A stretch of 64,000 nt of DNA, from assembly GCF_964204865.1 (NCBI RefSeq), contig NC_135263.1:8539426-8603425 (forward strand). Reading direction: 5' to 3'. This stretch comes from Styela clava (Eukaryota; Chordata; Ascidiacea; Stolidobranchia; Styelidae). The notes beneath the pieces were generated by a model. That model searched no databases, was not told where the DNA came from, and saw only the letters and a program-made list of their open reading frames with translations. This document shows, in pieces, positions 24,791 to 36,300 of this stretch (position 1 is its first letter; each line of letters begins with the position of its first letter). The translations under genes were made by a program, and so were the position numbers.

Positions 24791-25154
24791 GTTGCTGGAG
24801 GTGAACAATATGCCTAGATATATATAGTATTCATTATAAATAATATTGTGCAAATTCAGATATATCTATGTGAAATAACATATTTTGATATTACGGAAAG
24901 CGTCTATCGTGCGTGGTGACCCGTGTTTAAAAGGTCAAATTACATACCGAAAATAAACATAAAATCATTTTGCAGATGTTGGTCTGTTGTTAGCTCGCCT
25001 TGTTTTGTTGGGTTGGTATTTTCAGCGTTCTGTAATCAGTGAAAGTCCGAATGCATTGCAACATTGTGTGGATGTGAATTAAAAAGTGGTGCAGATTTCT
25101 ATGGATGGAATGCAGTCTTAATATAGAATCTTCGGCACTAGTTCATTAAACGCC
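24791..25154. other. Intergenic sequence without recognisable features
   Basis: AT-rich sequence between the promoter-region repeat and the foldback element. I see no ORF or repeat relation within the window. Confidence 0.5.
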
Positions 25155-25494
25155 GTCAAGTGCTTCTAGTTGGCGTGGCATACGGTACCGGTAGTCATTT
25201 TTGAACCACACCTGACTATGTCATCTGAAAATTATGACACACAAACGATCACCCGAAATCGAGCAAGCCATTTATCTCGTCGCATCGATCCCGATATAAC
25301 TATATGAGAGCGATCGCTGATTTCTTTATCGTTGGCGCAGATACCATTTTGGGCGATCGTAGGTATACTTTGGCAAGCTCTATGACATGATTGTGACATA
25401 ATTTTTGGATGGCTGAGTTTGGTGGGGGTTAAGATTGACATGTGCATAAATCGTTATGCTATGCCCACTAGAAGTACGAAACTACACGAGACCC
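25155..25494. mobile_element. Decayed copy of the foldback element
   Basis: It shares with 61138-61589 the end blocks CTTCTAGTTGGCGTGGCATA (left) and CACTAGAAGTACGAAACTAC followed by ACGAGACCC (right), plus internal GGGCGATCG and GGCAAGCTCTATGAC. The outermost left TIR is missing or too diverged. Its right end lies 65 bp before the TBRG1 start, so it may form part of that gene's promoter or outron. Confidence 0.8.
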
Positions 25495-25559
25495 TGAAAA
25501 TCATACCTTTTTCTGAATTTAGTAATTAATAACATATTTTCTATTTTATTCATCAAGAC

Positions 25560-26504
25560 ATGGATAAAATTATGAGTGAAAATGTGGGTGATTCTACTAA
25601 AAAAAATGATGAGTATTACCGAAAAAAGTACAAACGATTGAGAAAAACAGTGATAGAAATTGTGCACCAGAATGGTGCTTTGTGTGAAGAAATTGCAAGA
25701 ACTGAAGACAAGATTTCCACTGTGAAAGCCGAAAGGAAATATCTTTTAAAAAAGCTTATGCAATATGAAAAACCAAATCTTAATTCTTTGAAATCATCCA
25801 AGGGAAATAAATCTCAGAAAACAGCAAACACAAAAGTAAAAAAATCTTCAAAAACATTTGGTGAAGGTACAACGAAAACAGGTCAACAAAAAGCAAAATG
25901 TACAATGGTGAACCCTATTCAAGTGGATAATAATGGCCGGCCAATTTTTCCCATTGAGATTGGGGATTTATCTGTGTACAGTATAGGTGAAATCGTTCAT
26001 GATCGACCCAATTATCATAACAGAAAATTCATCTTCCCTGTTGGTTATTGTTCAACGAGATCTTTTAACAGCATTTCTTCTCCAGAAAGCGAGTGTCTGT
26101 ACACATGTAAAATATTTGATGACAGCATAAGTCCAAGATTTGAGATATCTCCGGAAGATGCACCAGAAATAACATTCTTAAGCCAATCAATATCAGAAGT
26201 TTACGCTTCTTTTTTGTTAGCTGCTGCTCCTCAAAATCCTGACAATCTCACTTTGAGTGAGTATGATTTCTTCGGACTTTCTCATCCCATTATACAAAAC
26301 CTTATTCAAAGTTTGCCTGGTGCAAGTGAATGCTCGGGGTATGAATGGAAAAAATTTGAAGTAGTGCGACCTGCCAAATCATCTCAGGCTGTCGCTGGTC
26401 ATCAAAACCTTAACGCTGATTTGGTGAAAACTGGGAAAAGCAGATCAAGACAATCTGATATTAATATAGAGGCTTTGGAGAAATGGGCAAGGGATTTGTC
26501 ATAG
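25560..26504 (+). CDS. TBRG1: Transforming growth factor beta regulator 1-like protein (FYRN/FYRC)
   Basis: In vertebrates TBRG1 (NIAM) is a nuclear growth-inhibitory protein linked to ARF and p53; its role here is inferred. The single uninterrupted ORF of 314 residues (human about 411) begins with a basic coiled segment (YYRKKYKRLRKTVIE, EEIARTEDKISTVKAERKYL) matching the vertebrate N-terminus. FYRN follows at about 135-190 (IGEIVHDRPNYHNRKFIFPV, GYCSTRSF, CLYTCKI). FYRC is at about 190-275 (FEISPEDAPEITF, DFFGLSHPIIQNLIQSLPGA, YEWKKFEV). It ends in a short basic tail; the long vertebrate C-terminal tail is absent. The start follows a TTTCTATTTTATTCATCAAG acceptor-like site by 2 nt. AATAAA at 26771 is a plausible poly(A) signal. 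A second in-frame Met lies at 25572. Confidence 0.93.
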   Translation: MDKIMSENVGDSTKKNDEYYRKKYKRLRKTVIEIVHQNGALCEEIARTEDKISTVKAERKYLLKKLMQYEKPNLNSLKSSKGNKSQKTANTKVKKSSKTFGEGTTKTGQQKAKCTMVNPIQVDNNGRPIFPIEIGDLSVYSIGEIVHDRPNYHNRKFIFPVGYCSTRSFNSISSPESECLYTCKIFDDSISPRFEISPEDAPEITFLSQSISEVYASFLLAAAPQNPDNLTLSEYDFFGLSHPIIQNLIQSLPGASECSGYEWKKFEVVRPAKSSQAVAGHQNLNADLVKTGKSRSRQSDINIEALEKWARDLS

Positions 26505-27332
26505 CATAAAATAGTTTTTTAATCTTTATTGGTTTCCGTTTTGTCGAAAACATTTGTGAAAATATTTGACAAATGAGGAAGAATAGCATACATTCTTTAT
26601 GTCGCTATAAAATATTGCAGGCAGTTTCAAATTTTGCTCTTAATAGCAGTCCTCTGTGTTGTGGGGTGACAGCTAATAATTTTACAAGGCTGTACAAATT
26701 ACTGTTGACTACAACTCTCTGCTCAAACTTTCACCACACCACTTTTTTTTACTTTTTTGCACAATTCTAAAATAAAATTGACCTGAACATTTTGTACTTT
26801 CATATAGTCGTGGGACTGTAGACTAAAAAATGCGCCTATTGTGTTGGAAGTCAATAATGAATGATTCAATATACAGATAATAAAAGCATGTTTTCTAGAA
26901 AACAAATTAGAGCAATATTTAATATAAACGAAAGTGTCAGTGCAAATACAAATATTTAAACTATTCACAGTATTAAAATATAAAATCTCATACTGCAGCA
27001 AGAAGTTTGAAAATTTAAAAAACCAAATAAGCATCATCTATCACTATATTGGTTGGATATTCGCTATGTGGGAAATATTTCGACACAACATTGAGGATTT
27101 ATGAATTTAATTACAAGCCATTTTATTTATTTCACGATTCCAGGCAAGGAGTAAGTGCATGACTACAGCATGTGCAACTTTGGGAATATGAAAAAGTATT
27201 TGAATGAATATAGATTTTGCGAATACGCCAAATAGATTTTGCTACTTTAAAAATGGTAAGAAAACCCCAGTGATGTGTAATGTTAAAAAAAAGTACTGCA
27301 TGAAAAGTAAAAAAATATATATGATGAAGATT
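26505..27332. other. Convergent intergenic region TBRG1/CEP89
   Basis: It holds the two 3' UTRs. TBRG1 has AATAAA at 26771-26776. CEP89 has overlapping minus-strand AATAAA hexamers (plus TTTATTTATT at 27122-27131), about 205 nt past its stop. No other gene or repeat was recognised. Confidence 0.6.
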
Positions 27333-30300
27333 TCAGTCCAGAACTTTACTTTTGTAAAATGAATCCATAATTCTACGATTCTCAGATGTTGCTGCTTGCC
27401 ATACATTTTCCAATTCATTTTCCATCAATCTGTAAGTTCAAATAAAGGTTCAACTACAAGAATGAACCACATTTAGGTTAAGAAGCAAAGTACAATCAGG
27501 CTGAATTAGCATCAAGAAGAGAAAACATTCAAATTATATATTCTACATTTGTATTTCCACATTATTCAGTATTTGGCTCCGCGGTTGGCATTGTACTATG
27601 TGTTAGAAATACACTTGAATAGCACCTCTAATTACCCAGCGTGGACCCGTCCACCATCAAGTCCGTAATCTGAAACAAATTACTGGTCGACTACTACCAT
27701 ACTCGACATGGACTGGTAACCAGATGAGAGGCTGTGTTTTGTCATATGATTATTTAATTACCTTACCAGCTTTTCCTCAGTGCCAGGATAAATAGGAGAA
27801 ACTATACCAGGATGAGCATGGCCATAAAAGCGCACCCTGCCTCGTGTACCCCGTAATCTTAATTTGTACATTGGAAAAGAAAGTTTCTCAATGATCAACC
27901 AGAACGAGCTTTCAAATCACAATTCACCTCTTTTCATGGGTAACATCATCCAACATTGCTTGTTTTTGTTGTAACAATCTTCTTAGATGTGACATTTCTC
28001 TGTGATATTCTTGCAATCTTCCTTGATGACTTTCTTCTAAACCTCTAATCTTGTCCGTAATATTGTTCATCTGATTAGAAGCTTGCTTTTTGTATTGCTA
28101 ATTGGTAAAAGATGAGTTATAAGGCTTAATCAATTATTGAATGGTTGGGCTTCGAATTTAAATGTTCTATACGATTATCAAGTGGAAACTGACATACAAT
28201 GTGCATTCATCAATGGAGTCATTACAGTAATATGGAAACTTTAAAAGACTTCCAATCTAATTTTTAAATCTTGTCTTTCTTCAACATTAAATATTATTCA
28301 TAAAAGCTGGGTAAGACTGTTATACCTTTACAGTTTGTTCCATTTTCCCCATTTCCCATTTTCCATGCATTTGTGATCTCAATGCTTGTTCAGTCATCCT
28401 TTGTTCTTTTTCAACAAGAGCTGCAAGTGCATCTCGCTCTGCTGAAGTTTTATCAACAAGTCTTAAAACTTCTGCTAAATGTGCTTCACATTCTGAATTT
28501 CTTTTGTCAGAGTCTTCTAGTTCAGATCCCATATCAGTGCATTTGTCTTGAAGTTTGCTACAAAAAATTTGAACAATTAGTTACTCTTCAAACATCAAAT
28601 TTAAGGTGCCAAACTACAAACCAAACAAAATTAATAAAACAATCTTGCCAAATATGAAAATTACTGTGCCAAGTCTTCAATTTGTTTTGTCTACAATAGT
28701 ACTTGTCAACTTAATATTGAAGAATAAATTTTGGAATCAATCAATCCCACGTATCATACTAACTTAATTGTTAACTTATAGAAATATATTATATATGATA
28801 TATGTTTAAAATAAGAGTTTTACATAAATACAAAACCTCTAGAGTTAGTCTATGTTTTATATAACTTACTCATAAGCTTGAGTCAGTGCTTTGATTTGTC
28901 CTTCAAGTTGTTTATTCTTGATTTTTGAATCTGTTATATCTAAAGTTAATGCAGCTCGTTCTTCCTCGATGCCCTTAACAAATATAAAGTTTAAAAATTA
29001 AGACAAGGTTGCTGTCGCAAATTTTTTTTAAACATGAATCTTTAGATGTTGAAATTTTGTAATTTACCTTTATTTTTTTCATTGCATTAGACAACTCCTT
29101 TTGAGATGCCTCTTTAATTGATTCAATCTCCCTTTAAAGCATAATACAGAGTTTGAATGAAGATTGCAAGAGTTAAACTTCAAGGTAAAATATAACATTT
29201 AATTTAAAAACATTAACCAAAAAGTATAATGCAAGTAGAAACTTTAAATTTATTTCTGTTGTGGTTTAACTGACAATTTTTATATGAAATTTGATGACAA
29301 GAATGGCACAATTATAATGCATTATGTGCTATATAGTATATGTTTGAAACAATAAAAACAAAAACTTACTCTTTTAATTCATTAACAGCAGTTACATGTT
29401 CTTTTGCAGGAATTTTCTCTGCACTTTCACTGACAATCTTTTCATGGTTTTTCTTGAGATCATTGAGTTCTTGCTGAAGTTTTGCAACCATTTCAGTTGA
29501 AACTTCAGCTTCTGCCTCTGCTACAGCGACTGCTTTAGAGAGTCTGGCAACTGTGAAAAAATGCATGAGCGATTTAACAATGGTAAAGAGATTTGTATTC
29601 ACAATGGATACTGAGATTTTTATCATATGGATTGTTATCATTATAATTATTCACATTTACTGCCCATTAAGGAATTTAGTCATTCTTAGGAAAGAATTTT
29701 TCTTTGTAACTAATGTATTATTGCTAAAATTCTCTAGTTGTTTTTTTTAAATTTTTTTTACTTATGCACATTTTAAAAACCACTCAAACTGTACAGAAGT
29801 GAAGTTGCGACTTCCGCATGACACTAGCTAGGTTTCCATTAAAGATTGAACATTGTTGAATTTAAAAAAGTTTGGAAGTACATGATGAATAAATAGATTA
29901 ATACTCTAATCTTATCTCAGAGTTATATTATTCTGGCTTTATCTTCAAGAGATAAGAGTCATGTAATCTACATTTGTGCGAATGTCTTATCAAAAACAAT
30001 AACCTGGAGGGAAGACCAAATGAACAGAGATCATTTTTAAACATTTTCGAAAATTTTGACATATTTCTAACTAAATGGAACAATAATGGCCATCATTCCA
30101 TGCTGATATGCAGTCATTTACCTTCTCGAGCATTGCTTTTATTGGCTTCAGATGATTTTTGTTTTGCCATTTCCAACTGTTGCATTAATATTTGAATTTC
30201 TTCTGTCATTAAATTATTCTGTTCTGACAGATTATCCCTGGAAATAAATTGTGAGTTTTATTGACTTCAACAAAAATTTAGTTGCTCCTGAAGTATGCGC

Positions 30301-33300
30301 ACCAAGATGTCGCATAACCTGAAGCCTAACCTGGTACACAACCTGAGTTCAGGTTGTGCGCCATCTTTGTGCGCATACTTCAACAGGTCCAAAATTTATA
30401 TCAACGAAGTTACACAGTGGTGAACTATAAAGTATGATAAGTATAATTGAATATGGAAAAGCATTAAAAATATTAACAATTTTGAATATTCATGACGATG
30501 ACACTCAACACCAATAGTTAATGTTTTAATATAAACTGGTAGTCATCAGGGAAAACTCAATTGTCTTACGAGTAACAGCCCGACTATATCTTATTATTTG
30601 ATTGAGATAAAAATATAAATCTGTTTGGAATCACATTTTGAAGTAGTGTAGAAAAACAATATAATGTATTTATTAAACATACCATTTATTCTTCTCCTCT
30701 GACCCCTGAAAAAATGAGAGGTATATAGAGAAAAAAGTTTTAATAGACAATGCTGGGCTTTGTTTATAAAACTGATGTCACAAAGGAATGTCTCCTTTTT
30801 GTAAAGTCCAGTTTGAGTAAATGCAAAGTTGATAAAGATGCAGCATTGTTTGCAGCTGCAGCATTTTAATTCTTAGTGAAAACAAATGCTGTCTTAATGG
30901 TCTTCACCATTCAGAATACTTTTATTCCGAATTGAAAAAAGAGTGAGACATGATAAAGAGGTGAAACAGCAACCAAGAAAATTGCTGTGATAAATTCTTG
31001 AATTAAGTAATGCAAGAACAATCATGTAACACACAAGAATTTGACAACCAATAATTCAGTAATATTTTCTGCTTACAGCCTGTGTTTCAATGTTGAAATT
31101 AGACTCCATCAACGTGAGTCGCAGAAAAAAAATTTACTGTGATTTAGCTGTACCGTTACTAAGTCATTCATAGCATTGAATATATTAACAATATTCTCAT
31201 ATATGATGATTCACTTTATTGTTTATGTTGTTTTCAAATCATTCTATATAGAATATGTGATTTTTTAGTTCAATTGAAATTTTGTTGAGTGATAATTACA
31301 CAGATAATAAAGACAAACTTCATAATTATACAAAAAAACTTACCTGACTTCCTCCAAGCATCTTTATAATTCTGTCTTTTTCCTGCAATTGCGCATCATA
31401 ACTTGTGAATAGCGGACTCAAGTATTCAACTTCAGTCTGAAAAAAAAGTCAGTTCATAAATTTACAAACTTATCTTTACGATTAATTATATAAATTTAAT
31501 GGGTTAACAAAATGTCTGCATCTGAATACCAATTTAAAAAAAAACAATCGTTGCAATGATCAACAGGTTCATTATTCACTTTTATTTATTTATCACAATA
31601 ATATAATTTGAATAGATTAATCAATATTGTCTATAACACGGGTGTGCAACCTTTAATACAGGTGAGCCATATACAAACAACTGAGTAAACCGCGAGCCAC
31701 GCCCTTTTCAACAGGCTTTCTAGTAGTTGCAAACACAAAAATTCTGGTTATTGATCTTACGACATGTGCTGTTCGCTTCGCACAAGCTAGCTGTTAGGGC
31801 ATTGTTACATCATAGGCATAGATAATAAATTGGACTGAGGTGTAGGATTTGCAACGAAATAGGATTGAAATTACTCGCATGTACCAGTTCAAACTAAATT
31901 AAAAACTCGTTTTACGGGCACGTTTTCCAAAACTGGCTCTTCCGCGTGGGCCGCACAATTTTTCCTTGTGGGCCGCATTTGGCCCGCGGGCAGTAGGTTT
32001 CACTCCCTTGGTCTATAATGAATGCAAAGGTTGACATGACTTATGTAAAGTGCATTTCAAATGTCAAATATCTACTATATACAGATAGATCAATACTAAC
32101 AAAGCATATTAGAAACTTTTGATTGGTACTTAGCGCAGCAATGTTGAAATATTCATAGCCTATCTGGAGTAGTAGCAAAATAAAGATTTTTTGTAGTTCT
32201 GATTTTCTTCTAATTCTACTGTTGAGCAATGTTTTATTGACTCCAAAAAAGAGAGAGGTTTGCATGTTCCCATACCAGCCATTTTGGTTTTTGTTCCAAC
32301 CCATCAGAAAGTGAGCGTCTTGATTTAGGTTTGCCAGGTAGTTCTCCATATTTTTCTTGAAACTTATGTAGTTCAGTATTAAGTCGTTCAACAGTTCCTC
32401 GTAGAATATCATTTTCATTCAAGATTTCTTCAACTTTAGTTCTAGGAGATCCTTGTTTCCCTGAAAACATGTAGTAATAAAATATACCCATTATATTTCA
32501 CAGTCTAATCACAAATGATCAACAGTTCTATCACGTTTAAAAATATTTTTATTTTTCTATGTTACAGCAGTTTAAATTTTAAAATATCTTTAAATTGTTA
32601 GACTATCTGTATTTTGAAAAGACATCTTAAAGGTGGAATGCTTCTACACCACCACTTTAAACAAGGATCCGAACATGTGACAAACTTATTTATAGCCCGA
32701 TGTATGAAATGACTGTATAATGGCTATAAAAAAGTGATATAAAATTTATGTGAAGTAAGAATATACAACAAACCTGCACGTTTTAAAGCTTCTGACAATG
32801 CATGCAGATTTTTGTTTTGTTCAACAAGTGCCGAATTTTTCTTGATTAATCTGTTGTTTTCATCCATCAATGCTTGATTATCAACATCTAATTCATCCAG
32901 ATCATAAGATATCTCAGAACTTCTGTGACCTAACAATAGATCAGAAGAGAAATATTTATATAGACACTTCATATCTTAATTTACCTGCATATATATCGGA
33001 TGTATTTCTCAATAACTGTAATTTTGGTAATTATCAGTATATATTCCTGTTACAGACGGTCAAAGCGATCTCCACCTGGACCAAGGGCCATTCCAAGCAA
33101 AAGTTGAATTCCATCAATGTTTTAAAAAGTGTAGTGAAATTATTTTTTTTTTACTTTTGATATCAAAAGACATTGGAATTTTATTGGACTGCATTCATTT
33201 CATTGAACAATTTAAAATTTCACCCAGGTTTTTGATGGTTTTTAAAAAATGGCCTGAAATGTATAAATTTTGGTATAATTGACATATTTTGTGATGATTC

Positions 33301-36300
33301 CTGACACAAAGTGTTTGATTGTGTGGTACAGTTATTTCATATGGAATTGACGCACTGGATTTAAGTTAATAAAGTTTAAATGTTTGCAGTGCTGTAGAAC
33401 ATTTTTTCACCCATTTAACGATTTATTACCAGAATTTTAAGAGATGATAGATGCTGCTATTCCGAAGTGGAAAAATGTCCTGTAGTGTCACATACAATAT
33501 GCACATTATTGGCATGGATTTACAGTGTTACATTAAGTAACTTGAGCAACACATAGAGGGGTAGTTCAGCTACTGCACCAGAAAATATTATGAGCTCCTA
33601 CTGTACCATCGCGAAAATTTACAGCACAACACAACGTACTGTTAGTGCATGGTGGATTTGCCGTCCTGTAGTGTCACGCTATATTTTACTATATTTTTTT
33701 TATCTACCAAGTAAGGTTGGGTGTAACTTTTGTGCAATTTTTTACATATTCAATAAAGCAACTGATTGGACAATGAAACAAAACATGTAGCTGAAAATGT
33801 GAAAAATATATTGAATCTAACAACATGCAAAATTTCTGGAATTGTCCCGTAGTGTCACTTGGAATAGCCCCAAAGAGGAATACTGTTCTAGGTGTGATTC
33901 CATTTCTTACCCGAAGACCAGAAATCAAGTTTCACGAGTGGGCTAATAAATATGGACCAATCATATCAGTCCAAGTTGGTAGAGAAAATTGAACTGTTCT
34001 TAATTCATATGAAGCGGTAATGGAAGTTAGGGTTCGTCAAGGACAAAAGTTCAGCGAGCGACCACAAAATTACGTCATTCAGCAAATATTCATAAACAGA
34101 GGATTTGTTTTTGTTGGTGGTGAATCCTGGCAGACAATAAGAAAATTTGGTAATTCTGTTTTCCGGGCTCTTGGAGTTGGCAAAAGAACATACGAAAAGA
34201 TAATTCTAAATGAAATGGATGTTTGGCTAGAGAAGTTGAATGCTATGCGAAGTAAGCCGCATTGTTTTGATTTGGATATTTTAAAACTGTTTTGCAATAT
34301 AACGTGTCAAATTAGTCTTGGAAAGAAATACGATAACAATGATAAAATATTCAAGTACACAGCAACAAATGTGACAGCAGATCCATGGAAAGGGATGTTA
34401 CTCAATGCGGGAATGATACTACCATTTCTGAGGATTTTACCCCCAGTTAAAGCCACTTTGAATCAAGTTCGAGATGACATGCATGAACTTATTGACTACA
34501 TAGGTGAAGAAATAAATGACATAGAGTCAGTAGCCGATCCAAATGAAGTGGAAAATGTAGCTCAAGCATTTTTTAAAGTAAAAAGAGAAGAAATTGAGAG
34601 TGTGATCGGAGTTGACGAGCCTTCTCTATCAAACCGAGATTCAATGCACTATACACAAGCTTTTATTCATGAAATTTTTTCGATATTGCACTATTTTGCC
34701 TTTGGCTATTCCACACATTGCCTCAGAAGACAGAGCAATTAATGAATTCTTCATTGGTAGAGGTACAAAAGTTATACCCAATATTTGGAGCATACATAAT
34801 GATCCAGCAACTTTTAAAGAACCACAAAAATTCCACCCAGAGCGTTTTTTAGATGAGGAAAAGCAATTTACAAAACCAAAGATCAAAAATATAGTACCAA
34901 ATTTGTACCAAGGAATGAAATGAATAGCACGCAGAGCTCATAACCAAATAGGAAAAAAAGAAGCTATACAAGAGGATGCATTATATGGGCTCAATTATAA
35001 GCCAAACCGAGACAGAGAAATTGAAGTCTATTTTTCGCCAAACTTGAATTGTTCATGATTGTTAATAGTAAAACGTCATTCTCTACCTCATATAGTGTAA
35101 CTTTGAACAGGACTTTTTGCGTCATTTTAAGAAGGCGACCCATATATTACATTATGCTTCCCCAATTTGAAGTATTCCACAGAATTTCGTTTTTGAGTAA
35201 AGTCACTATCTGATTCACAGATAGTTTTTTAAAATTGGTTATTTTTAAGTTCTAAACCTACCGTACCTTATGCTTGTAGCATAGCCTAAATTGTTTGCGT
35301 AATTTTATGATCTTGGGTAAATGTTAATAATGATAGTAATTATTGAATATTCACTGCATTACAAAAGCAAGGTATATGCCGGTATTCATCTTTCAATACA
35401 TCTTTCATCATGAATATTATTCAGTTTAATAGTATTTTAAATATCAAATGAACTAAACTTGATCATGTTACACCATAATACTTTCTCGCTAATTCAAAAT
35501 TATAATTGATCTTACTTCGGCGCAATGAGTCTTCATGTTGCCTTGTCATGACTTCTCGAACCATTTCTCTCGTTTCATCGTTTTGCATTTGCATTTTTTC
35601 TTCCAGTCTACGTTGCTTATCTTCAAGTTCATATCCTAGCTGTTCAACATCAGCTTTGCCAATAGAAGGATCAGCTCTCTTCTGCGGAGCGAATATGAAA
35701 GCATATAAAATAAACCTACTCAGTGTTATAACTACTACACTATCTACATTTGTTTTGACTATATATTATCATATTGTTTAAAATGTTAATATTATTGTAT
35801 TTTTACTGATATCATGTTTGATATTAGTAATAATACACTGATGCCCTATTGAAATACTTGAATTACTATTATTTACCGAGAGCTGTGTATCAATGATACA
35901 TACTATGTATGGAATAAGAGACAATACCTGCTTATCTCTGGGTGATCCCTTTTTTTGAGTATCTGCAACATCGCCTGATGATTTCTGATATTAGAAAGAA
36001 AAAAATACTTTGTGACAGGTTTAAAATGTCTTGATGAATCACTGTCAAATAATTCTTAATTCAAAGTTTGTATAAAGAACAAGATGGATAGGAATAGCAA
36101 TATGCCAACCTTTTCACATATACAAGCATGGCCCTTGATAAGATATCAGAGTATGTTTTATATAAAGACCCTACCAACTTGATACACCTTAAATGAATTG
36201 ATCAATGCTCTGGCCCAGAATCGCACGCTAGCCGACAATTCTAGCACTGATAAGCCAAATAATAGGCTAAGAATCCACAAATAGTTTATCTATACATTAT

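Noticed and set aside
34020-34742. 240-codon P450 frame as a working gene
   Set aside because: It lacks the N-terminal part, the oxygen-binding helix and the haem-binding loop, and is bounded by a stop and a frameshift.
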